Positions 1 to 5,199 of a stretch of DNA of 5,365 nt are shown here, one piece after another. The notes under the pieces were generated by a model. That model did no database searches, had not been told where the DNA came from, and worked only from the letters and a program-made list of their open reading frames with translations. Position 1 is the stretch's first letter, and every line of letters starts with the position of its first letter. The stretch lies in assembly GCA_903831925.1 (NCBI GenBank), contig CAIKZV010000333.1, positions 1-5,365 of the forward strand. Direction: 5' to 3'. The translations under genes were made by a program, and so were the position numbers. The DNA comes from an uncultured Burkholderiales bacterium. Its GTDB lineage: Bacteria; Pseudomonadota; Gammaproteobacteria; Burkholderiales; Burkholderiaceae_E.

Positions 1-37
1 CAAGGGGTCGTGGGTTCGAATCCTGCCGGGCGCGCCA
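1..37 (+). tRNA. tRNA 3' end, probably tRNA-Arg (5' part outside window)
   Basis: Only the 3' half is present. The T-arm is readable: stem 10-14 (GTGGG), loop 15-21 (TTCGAAT) and stem 22-26 (CCTGC), pairing with two G-U wobbles. The acceptor 3' strand CGGGCGC (27-33), discriminator G34 and an encoded CCA (35-37) follow. The implied acceptor 5' strand GCGCCCG and discriminator G fit proteobacterial arginine tRNAs. The anticodon lies outside the window, so the isoacceptor is inferred; UCU is my best guess. An intrinsic terminator starts 20 nt downstream, so this is the last tRNA of its transcript. Confidence 0.85.
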
Positions 38-57
38 AAAATGACTGCTCTACCGTG

Positions 58-88
58 GGCCCAGGAGCTAACCCTCCTGGGCCTTTTT
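58..88 (+). terminator. Rho-independent terminator of the tRNA
   Basis: GGCCCAGGAG (58-67) pairs perfectly with CTCCTGGGCC (74-83) across a 6-nt loop, and is followed at once by TTTTT (84-88). It sits just after the tRNA CCA end. The minus-strand side lacks a T-run after the stem, so it should work mainly for the tRNA transcript and not for the cupin gene approaching from the other side. Confidence 0.93.
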
Positions 89-124
89 CTTTCCGAAGGG
101 CGCATCGTCAACCGACGGCCATCC

Positions 125-463
125 TCAGCCCTCGCCCCCATCGGCGCCGTAGAAGACAGCCCAGGTGACGAAATCGTCGCTGAAGTCTTCAAACCGACGC
201 TCGACGCCAGCCGCCACAAAAAATGCATCGCCAGTGGCGCAGTCGTAGCGCTGCGCGCCGATCAGCAGATGCGCCGTGCCGCGTTGAATGAAAAACAACC
301 CGTCCTTTGCATGCGCCTGCTGCCGATCCTGATCCCGAGGTGCAAACACCTCAACAGACATTGAACCGCCCGCCATCATGGTGACGAACGGCGCCCCGGC
401 AGGGTAGGCATCACTGGTTTCGCCGGGTAAACGCTTCAACGCCTGGTGTAAAGAGACTTTCAT
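125..463 (-). CDS. Small single-domain cupin protein with an altered metal site
   Basis: The product is 112 residues, a normal length for a one-domain cupin, probably cytosolic, with no signal peptide. The core reads QQAHAKDGLFFIQRG (48-62), then a GD turn (78-79), then FFVAAGVERRFEDF (81-94). From family knowledge, relatives usually read roughly QxPHxxDExYxVxxG and PAGVEHRFEDF, where His, Glu and the later His bind the metal. Here His51 is kept, but the Glu position is Gly55 (GGG codon) and the later His position is Arg89 (CGT codon). Each is one transition away from the expected codon. The protein may bind metal poorly or act as a ligand-binding fold. The ATG at 461-463 is preceded by a purine-rich AAAGAAAAAG stretch with no strong Shine-Dalgarno. 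It is divergent from the CBS gene. Substrate unknown. Confidence 0.88.
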   Translation of the reverse strand: MKVSLHQALKRLPGETSDAYPAGAPFVTMMAGGSMSVEVFAPRDQDRQQAHAKDGLFFIQRGTAHLLIGAQRYDCATGDAFFVAAGVERRFEDFSDDFVTWAVFYGADGGEG

Positions 464-573
464 GTTTTCACTTTTTCTTTAGACCGTCGACACAGACAGA
501 CGTCGTTGGCGCCAGCGCGTGCGAAAAAACAGATCGACATCAGGGTCGCGGATCGAAAAGACGCCAACCTGCG

Positions 574-589
574 CGAATCGGCAGATTCG
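574..589. other. Short inverted repeat upstream of the CBS gene
   Basis: CGAATC (574-579) and GATTCG (584-589) are perfect 6-bp arms around GGCA, located 45 bp before the CBS start codon in the divergent cupin/CBS gap. It could be an operator or a small RNA hairpin. Arms this short can arise by chance in a gap this size, so no function is assigned. Confidence 0.35.
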
Positions 590-602
590 GGCACACTTTT
601 GC
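589..602 (+). promoter_or_regulatory. Weak sigma-54-like -24/-12 candidate for the CBS gene
   Basis: GG at 589-590 is separated by exactly 10 bases from GC at 601-602, and the -12 element reads TTGC. This would place a start near 614 and leave a leader of about 21 nt containing the Shine-Dalgarno. The CAC that should follow GG is shifted by one base, so the match is imperfect. I saw no convincing sigma-70 promoter in this gap. Confidence 0.2.
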
Positions 603-622
603 CTTACCACCCGGCTTCCGAC

Positions 623-629
623 AAGAGGA
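623..629 (+). promoter_or_regulatory. Shine-Dalgarno fixing the CBS protein start
   Basis: AAGAGGA lies 5 nt before the ATG at 635. It selects this start over in-frame upstream codons reaching back to a TTG at 506. Those would add 43 residues with no resemblance to the family. Confidence 0.85.
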
Positions 630-634
630 TATCG

Positions 635-1078
635 ATGAGCACTGTCAAAAGCGCGCTGGCCCAGAAAAGCGGCGCCTTGATCCAAGTTCGTTCCGACGAC
701 ATGGTTATCAAAGTCCTGACGCAGATGCGGGACAACCGCGTTCGTTCAGTGCTGGTGATCGACGACGGCGTGCTGGTCGGCATCGTGACGCAGGGCGATT
801 GCGCCATCAAGGTGCTGCTGCCCGGACTCGATGCAAAGGCGACGGTGGTCAGTCAGGTCATGACGCGCAATCCCATGACCGTCAAGTTGGGCGACCAGAT
901 CGACTCATGCATGGCCCTGATGTCATCAAAGGGTTTTCGTCACCTGCCGGTGCTGGAGGCCGGCAAGGTCGTGGGCGTGATCTCGATCGGGGACGTCGTC
1001 AAGGACACCATCCGCGACCTCAAGCTCAACGTGAACGACCTGATGGGCTTCATCATGACCGACGGCCCCGGCGGTTAA
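635..1078 (+). CDS. Tandem CBS-domain protein (stand-alone Bateman module)
   Basis: The product has 147 residues and is essentially two CBS domains: about 8-60 (ending VGIVTQGDCA) and about 71-125 (VMTRNPMTV to GVISIGDVVK). Such pairs fold into a Bateman module that often binds AMP, ATP or related adenosine ligands and acts as an energy or redox sensor. The ribose-contact pattern, Thr/Ser followed by Asp, is visible as T52/D55 and S117/D120. RHLPV (102-106) in the second repeat is typical. Relatives usually have ERD at the end of the first repeat; here it is QGD (53-55), so the Arg is lost. The short tail contains NVNDLMGFI. No other domain is attached, so its partner is unknown. It is divergent from the cupin gene and convergent with the YfcG-like gene, with 13 bp between their stops and no terminator seen. 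Confidence 0.93.
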   Translation: MSTVKSALAQKSGALIQVRSDDMVIKVLTQMRDNRVRSVLVIDDGVLVGIVTQGDCAIKVLLPGLDAKATVVSQVMTRNPMTVKLGDQIDSCMALMSSKGFRHLPVLEAGKVVGVISIGDVVKDTIRDLKLNVNDLMGFIMTDGPGG

Positions 1079-1091
1079 GGGGCAGGTTTGA

Positions 1092-1718
1092 TCAGACCAG
1101 CGCCACCTCATAGCCTCGGGCGGTAGCCGGCCGGGACATCATGGTCTCGTACCAGCGCTTCACATGCGGAAACGCCGCCAGATCGACCTTGTGACGCTCG
1201 TGACGCCAGGCCCATCCCAGGATCGCGAAATCGGCCACTGACACTTCATCGGCAAAGAATTCATGGCCGGCCAGATGCCGATCCATCACGCCATAAAGCC
1301 GCCGGGTTTCCTTGCTGTAGCGATCCAGTCCATAGCGCTGATCCTGCGGGTCTTTGACCCCAAGAAAGTGGTGAACCTGACCCGGCATCGGGCCGAAGCC
1401 GCCCATCTGCCACATCAGCCATTCAAGTGCTGCGACCTGACGGCGCGCATCCTGCGGCATGAAGCGTCCGGTCTTGCGAGCCAGATAGAGCAGGATGGCG
1501 CCCGACTCGAAGACACTGATCGGCGCGCCGTCGGGACCATCCGGATCGACGATGGCCGGAATACGGTTGTTCGGGCTGATCGTGAGGAAGGCCGCCTCGA
1601 ACTGTTCGCCAGTACCGATATTCACCGGCTTGACGGTATAGGCAAGCGCCATTTCCTCGAGTGCCGCACTGATCTTGCGGCCGTTGGGGGTATTCCAGGT
1701 ATAAAAATCGATGCTCAT
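1092..1718 (-). CDS. yfcG: YfcG-like (nu-class) glutathione transferase / disulfide-bond oxidoreductase
   Basis: The protein has 208 residues, close to E. coli YfcG (about 215). The N-terminal thioredoxin-fold half has TPNGRKI (10-16), with T10 and N12 matching the glutathione-site Thr/Asn of YfcG. SPNNRIPAIVD (48-58) follows with cis-Pro54, then FESGAILLYLA (70-80), the gamma-glutamyl site. The helical C-terminal half has WQMGGFGPMPGQVHHF (103-118), a hallmark of this subfamily, and later SVADFAI and SRPAT. YfcG relatives bind glutathione or its disulfide and reduce small disulfides in the cytosol, with weak classical transferase activity. No cysteine is present, as expected for a mechanism relying on bound glutathione. 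I chose the ATG at 1716-1718; a TTG one codon earlier is possible but unnecessary. It lies 18 nt after the zeta-like transferase and is probably the last gene of the operon. Confidence 0.93.
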   Translation of the reverse strand: MSIDFYTWNTPNGRKISAALEEMALAYTVKPVNIGTGEQFEAAFLTISPNNRIPAIVDPDGPDGAPISVFESGAILLYLARKTGRFMPQDARRQVAALEWLMWQMGGFGPMPGQVHHFLGVKDPQDQRYGLDRYSKETRRLYGVMDRHLAGHEFFADEVSVADFAILGWAWRHERHKVDLAAFPHVKRWYETMMSRPATARGYEVALV

Positions 1719-1736
1719 CAATCAGCTCGTCTTGGG

Positions 1737-2381
1737 TCAGTTCGGTGCGCCGGGTTGCTTGAGGGGATGCGAGACCGCAAAAGCTGGCAGCGCCTGCAGC
1801 CGCTCATGAATAGCGACCGCCACCGGATAGGCCGACGCATCGACCTTGAAAAACATCATCGCAAGCAAGTGCGAAGACAGACAGATATCGGCCAGCGTCA
1901 CCTGATCGCCATGGCAATAGACGCCAGTGTCGGGTGAAGACGCCAGGTTTGTTTCAATAGCCTGCAGACCGGTCGTCAGCGCACGCGTGACCCAGCGCTG
2001 GATGGCCGCATCATCAAGGGCGGCGTCTTTCTGCAAATGCCGACGCACTCTGGGGACCAGCAGCGGATGGGAGTCGGCCGCGTGAATCAGTGCCAGCCCG
2101 CGTACCCGGGCCCGCCCTGCCGGGTCGGCAGGCAGCAGCGGCGGCGCCGCGACGATCTCATCGAGGTATTCCACAATGGCCATCGACTGAAACAGCACAC
2201 GCCCATCATCGAGCACCAGCGCGGGCAACACCGCCTGCGGGTTGATCGCCCGAAACTCTGGCAGCAAATGCGCGTCGCCAAGCATGTCGACCTGGGTCAC
2301 GTCATGGGCAATGCCCTTGAGTGCCAGTGCAACCCGCACGCGATAAGCCGCCAGCGAGCGCCAGTTTGAATAGAAGTTCAT
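1737..2381 (-). CDS. Zeta-like glutathione transferase (maleylacetoacetate isomerase-like, active site altered)
   Basis: The protein has 214 residues, normal for the zeta/MaiA family. Family features: NWRSLAAYRVRVAL (6-19), LPEFRAINPQAVLPAL (40-55) with cis-Pro53, LFQSMAIVEYLDE (63-75) with the glutathione-binding QS at 65-66, HPLLVPRV (105-112) and GDQVTLADICL (158-168). True isomerases of maleylacetoacetate or maleylpyruvate usually have RSSCxWR or RSGTSHR at the first motif, HPxNNxRV in the helical domain and an Arg in xRFxVD. Here R8, S9 and R111 are kept. However, the Ser-Cys of the RSSC form is Leu10-Ala11, the Asn pair is Leu108-Val109, and the last motif reads FFKVD (177-181) with Phe177 at the Arg position. 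Glutathione binding is likely, but the substrate should be treated as unknown. It starts 42 nt after the membrane-protein gene; its AAGGA Shine-Dalgarno (2392-2396) lies in a hairpin. Confidence 0.9.
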   Translation of the reverse strand: MNFYSNWRSLAAYRVRVALALKGIAHDVTQVDMLGDAHLLPEFRAINPQAVLPALVLDDGRVLFQSMAIVEYLDEIVAAPPLLPADPAGRARVRGLALIHAADSHPLLVPRVRRHLQKDAALDDAAIQRWVTRALTTGLQAIETNLASSPDTGVYCHGDQVTLADICLSSHLLAMMFFKVDASAYPVAVAIHERLQALPAFAVSHPLKQPGAPN

Positions 2382-2386
2382 GATGA

Positions 2387-2416
2387 GCGTGTCCTTGATG
2401 TCCGGTAAGGATACGC
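2387..2416 (-). promoter_or_regulatory. Intercistronic hairpin enclosing the ribosome binding site of the zeta-like transferase
   Basis: On the minus strand GCGTATCCTT (2416-2407) faces AAGGACACGC (2396-2387) across a 10-nt loop: nine pairs and one A/C mismatch. The hairpin begins 7 nt after the membrane-protein stop codon. Its 3' arm contains AAGGA, the only good Shine-Dalgarno for the next gene (10 nt from its ATG). No T-run follows, so it is not an intrinsic terminator. It may limit translation of the two transferases, or be an RNA-processing or stability element. Confidence 0.5.
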
Positions 2417-2423
2417 ATTCTGA

Positions 2424-3635
2424 TTAGAGAATGATCTTCAGCAGCCGCTGCAGGAGATCTTCCATCGACATCATGGTCAGGGTAAGCGGCAGGATCGGCA
2501 GCAACGTCACCGCAGCCAGTTGCACAACGGTCTGCAGCGTAAACGGGGCGGGCTTCATACCCTGCACCACCTCGTAGCTGTTGGCCAGGTCCGACAGCGA
2601 CTGGATATCGGCACTGCCCATCAGGCCTTCATCCGACACGGTGCGCTGGCCAAACCATTTGCGGTCGAAGTCGCGGACATAGCGCTGCGCCAGGGTGCCA
2701 TAGTCATTCAGCCCCCTTTGCTTGAGTGCGATCAGCGCCGGACTGAAGACCGTCAATGGCGCCAGCATTGTCAACAGCATCACCACCAGCAGACCGACGA
2801 TCTCGGACTTGAAGTCGGTCAGTTTCCCGCCGGCGTAAAAAATCTTGTCGGCAATCACACCAGCCAACAAGGCGCCCTGTGCCAGCAGCAGCGGGCCGAA
2901 TGCGTATGTCGCCGTCGACAGAAAGGCCAGGCCACCACATCGGTCGGGATGCAGGGGAATCAGCAGCAGATTGATCCGGGAGACCCGCCAGAGGAAACGT
3001 GCCCAGATAATCAATCGGAAGTACCAGCGCAGCAGCAGAATCTGAAACATCGGCAGACTCACGCATGCAAGCCACCAGCCTGCCAGCGACAAGCGCATTT
3101 GCCCATTGACCGAATTGCCGTACCAACTCGTCACCTCAAGGGCGACCTGCGTGCGCCAGATATAGGCAACCCCCAGGACATAGACCAGCGCGATCAGGAC
3201 CATTTCGGCAACGAGCGAATTGCGCAGCCACTTCTCCTCTGCAACCGCCGCATCGAAAAGCGATCGCGCTGAATCCGGCACCAGGCCGCGCTCGAGAAAC
3301 TGCGCCACCAGCGGCCTCATGCGCTGATGAACGACGAGTTCGGCGAGGATCAGCAGCGGCAATGCCACCAGCAAGCGGGCATGAAGCTCGACATCGAACA
3401 GGAAGGCCACCTTGACACTGCTGCCCCATGCGCGGCCTTCGATCGCCGACAGCAGCAGCAGCGGCAACCAGGCGACCAGGGTCATGACGATGACTCGCCG
3501 ACGCAGCAATTCCAGGCTGTCGCCCGACAGAAGCGCTCGCCGCCACAGCTGATAGACCGGCCCGCCAAGCACCAGCGAGAAATCAACCGCCTTCGTGTCG
3601 GCGGACTCTTCTTGCCCGGTGGCGATCGTGCTCAT
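2424..3635 (-). CDS. Multi-pass inner-membrane protein of unknown function, coupled to DUF2252
   Basis: The product has 403 residues and I cannot place it in a named family. Hydrophobic segments suggest about seven membrane spans, near 48-65, 86-103, 141-160, 183-206, 241-262, 277-303 and 368-388. The first 45 residues are hydrophilic. A positively charged aromatic stretch (204-220, WYFRLII to RVSR) precedes the conspicuous motif HPDRCGGLAFL (229-239), which looks like a functional or structural site in a loop before span five. A soluble loop of about 65 residues (304-368) is acidic and polar and may face the cytosol. The C-terminus is a short amphipathic stretch, MEDLLQRLLKIIL. The ATG at 3633-3635 is preceded by AGGTGG (3648-3643) at 7 nt and overlaps the DUF2252 stop as ATGA, implying translational coupling. 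No transporter, kinase or protease signature is visible, so function is unassigned. Confidence 0.9.
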   Translation of the reverse strand: MSTIATGQEESADTKAVDFSLVLGGPVYQLWRRALLSGDSLELLRRRVIVMTLVAWLPLLLLSAIEGRAWGSSVKVAFLFDVELHARLLVALPLLILAELVVHQRMRPLVAQFLERGLVPDSARSLFDAAVAEEKWLRNSLVAEMVLIALVYVLGVAYIWRTQVALEVTSWYGNSVNGQMRLSLAGWWLACVSLPMFQILLLRWYFRLIIWARFLWRVSRINLLLIPLHPDRCGGLAFLSTATYAFGPLLLAQGALLAGVIADKIFYAGGKLTDFKSEIVGLLVVMLLTMLAPLTVFSPALIALKQRGLNDYGTLAQRYVRDFDRKWFGQRTVSDEGLMGSADIQSLSDLANSYEVVQGMKPAPFTLQTVVQLAAVTLLPILPLTLTMMSMEDLLQRLLKIIL

Positions 3636-5032
3636 GCGCTGGCCACCTGAATCCGCCCCGATCGGGCAGCCTTGACCAGCGCGTCATAGTCGCGCTCGGT
3701 CTGATCGGCATAGCTCGCCGAGAAGCGCGCCAGCGCATCGTCCATGCCCTCGCCTTGGCCAAGATAGCCGGAGATCGCCGCCGAGTCGCCAGACTTCGCA
3801 TGTGCCAGCGCCAGCGCCCAGCCGCACAGTCTGCAGTATTCGGGGAAGTTCCTGACCCGCTCCTTGACCGGATCGAATTCGACACCGCCCTTCATGTCGC
3901 GCAGCTGTCTGACGTAAAAGTGCACGCCCTTGAACTGCCCCCATCCCAGAAAGATATCGGGCGCACCCTGGATCAGGCGCTGGCCGACCACCACCCGCTT
4001 GCCTTCACAGTTGAAGCGGCGCGCTTTCGAATAGGGCGCCAGCACCGAGGTTTGCGCCTCCTTGTACTGCAATATCAGCGAATCATCAGGACCGTTCCCG
4101 CTGAAAAGGACGACCCAGCATCGTGTGCCAACGCTGCCCACACCCACGACCTTTCGGGCCACATCCAGCACCCGGTACCGGGAGATGAGGGGCCGGCGAT
4201 CTTCGGGAAGGGAATCGAGGTAGATATCGAGGACGCGGGCGAGCGCCTCGGCGATCGGCGTGCCGTCGGCAGCATGTGTCTCGCGCACGATCAGGGGTGC
4301 CGACTCGATGATGCGCTGACGATCGTCCATCAGCTCGGTCATTTTCTGGAGCACCTGGAGCCGACCCCGCTGTCTCGCCTTGCCGATGATGCGCAAGGCA
4401 CCCTCACGAGCCTGCGCAGACAGCCCTGCCAGAACATCGTTTTCGTCAATCCGCGAATACCAGACGTCAAGATTGCCCATCTGCGAGTACTCGCGAATCC
4501 GCTTGCGATAGCTTCTGACCGCTGCACGCGCCGAGTCTTCGCATAGCGCCGCATCGCCTCCCATGAAGCGGCAGGCCACTGCTGCGCTGGCGACCAGTCG
4601 TTTCAGGTCCCACTCCCAGGCGCCCGGCAGCGTCTCATCGAAATCATTGATGCCGAAAATCAGATTGCGCTCGGCGGATGCGAAGAGTCCGAAATTGGCG
4701 ACATGCATGTCGCCATTGGCCTGAACCCGCAGCCCGGTCACCGGTGTGTCGGCAAGGTCGCCCGCCATCACCTGCGCCGACCCACGCAGGAAGGCAAAGG
4801 GGCTGACCAGCATCCGCGCGTATCGGATCGGCACCAGGTCAGACAGGCGGGTCTGCGCCTGGGCTTCGAGGATGGCCACCGGGTCCCGGCGCGTCGCAGA
4901 CGGCCTGTAGGCGGCATGCGCTTCATGGGGCAGCTTCTGGCGTAGGAGTTTGCCTGCGTCCTTGCGCTCTTGCACCGTCACCACGGGGGTCGAAAAGCGC
5001 GTCCAGAGATCGCTACCTGATGCCTTGCTCAT
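3632..5032 (-). CDS. DUF2252 family protein, kinase/APH-like motifs in permuted order
   Basis: The product has 466 residues, normal for DUF2252 (COG4320), a widespread bacterial family that I know only as uncharacterised. Hallmarks in order: SPFAFLRG (77-84), GDMHVANFG (107-115), NDFDET (129-134), WEWDLKR (139-145), VVGVGSVGTR (295-304), LILQYKEAQTSVL (319-331), GQRLIQGAPDIFLGW (350-364), FYVRQLRDMKG (372-382) and AHAKSGD (410-416). GDxHxxN followed by an acidic FDE resembles the catalytic and metal-binding loops of aminoglycoside-phosphotransferase-like kinases. GxGSxG followed by K324 resembles the nucleotide loop and its lysine. This suggests phosphoryl transfer to an unknown substrate (inference). 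It has no signal peptide or membrane span, so it is probably cytosolic. The start at 5032 is set by a strong Shine-Dalgarno; the frame stays open to 5179, but that extension is unlike the family. It is the first gene of the operon. Confidence 0.95.
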   Translation of the reverse strand: MSKASGSDLWTRFSTPVVTVQERKDAGKLLRQKLPHEAHAAYRPSATRRDPVAILEAQAQTRLSDLVPIRYARMLVSPFAFLRGSAQVMAGDLADTPVTGLRVQANGDMHVANFGLFASAERNLIFGINDFDETLPGAWEWDLKRLVASAAVACRFMGGDAALCEDSARAAVRSYRKRIREYSQMGNLDVWYSRIDENDVLAGLSAQAREGALRIIGKARQRGRLQVLQKMTELMDDRQRIIESAPLIVRETHAADGTPIAEALARVLDIYLDSLPEDRRPLISRYRVLDVARKVVGVGSVGTRCWVVLFSGNGPDDSLILQYKEAQTSVLAPYSKARRFNCEGKRVVVGQRLIQGAPDIFLGWGQFKGVHFYVRQLRDMKGGVEFDPVKERVRNFPEYCRLCGWALALAHAKSGDSAAISGYLGQGEGMDDALARFSASYADQTERDYDALVKAARSGRIQVASA

Positions 5033-5036
5033 AAAA

Positions 5037-5043
5037 CTTCCTC
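5037..5043 (-). promoter_or_regulatory. Shine-Dalgarno fixing the DUF2252 start
   Basis: GAGGAAG is read on the minus strand, 4 nt before the ATG at 5032-5030. It supports the 466-residue start over ATG codons further upstream in the same frame, for example at 5053, which would place this element inside the coding region. Confidence 0.85.
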
Positions 5044-5109
5044 GACCGGTCATGGGCCTGCAAGTCGTCGAAGCGCGTCCAACCTTTGCAACCAAGGCAA
5101 TGACCATGC

Positions 5110-5137
5110 CTGTCGAGCCCGCTTGAATCATCGACAG
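5110..5137. other. Inverted repeat in the DUF2252/acyl-CoA dehydrogenase divergent gap
   Basis: CTGTCGA (5110-5116) and TCGACAG (5131-5137) are perfect 7-bp arms separated by 14 bp. The repeat lies between the two divergent starts, 77 bp from DUF2252 and 62 bp from the dehydrogenase. Its size and position suit a dimeric repressor or activator site. No regulator gene is in the window, and arms of this length can occur by chance. Confidence 0.4.
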
Positions 5138-5199
5138 CCAGGACGTCCGAGGTTTCGCCCAACCTACCCCGCCCGGCATTTCCCCGCGATAATCAAACG

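Noticed and set aside
1..37. tRNA 3' end as an integration site of a genomic island
   Set aside because: No repeat of the tRNA 3' end occurs elsewhere in the window, no integrase is present, and the genes that follow look like ordinary chromosomal genes.
506..634. Upstream TTG start for the CBS protein
   Set aside because: No ribosome site there, the extra residues are unlike CBS proteins, and AAGAGGA points to the ATG at 635.
1060..1080. CCGACGGCCCCGGCGG near the CBS gene end as a terminator
   Set aside because: The stem has mismatches, lies inside the coding region and is not followed by a T-run on either strand.
1263..1937. Long open frame on the plus strand across both transferase genes
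   Set aside because: It is antisense to two well-supported genes, spans their junction, and its translation resembles no domain and is rich in Arg, His and Gln, as expected for the complement of GC-rich coding DNA.
2520..3272. Plus-strand 250-codon open frame opposite the membrane-protein gene
   Set aside because: Gln- and His-rich translation mirrors the Leu (CTG) codons of the membrane protein; no ribosome site or domain is seen.
2870..3470. Repeated CAGCAGCAG tracts as a trinucleotide repeat element
   Set aside because: They are runs of Leu CTG codons in the membrane spans of the minus-strand gene, not a separate repeat.
3755..4546. Plus-strand 263-codon open frame opposite DUF2252
   Set aside because: It lies wholly within a strongly conserved family gene on the other strand, and its translation has no recognisable motif.
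5033..5179. N-terminal extension of DUF2252 to 5179
   Set aside because: The frame is open, but the extra 49 residues do not look like the family, and a strong GAGGAAG site sits directly before the ATG at 5032.
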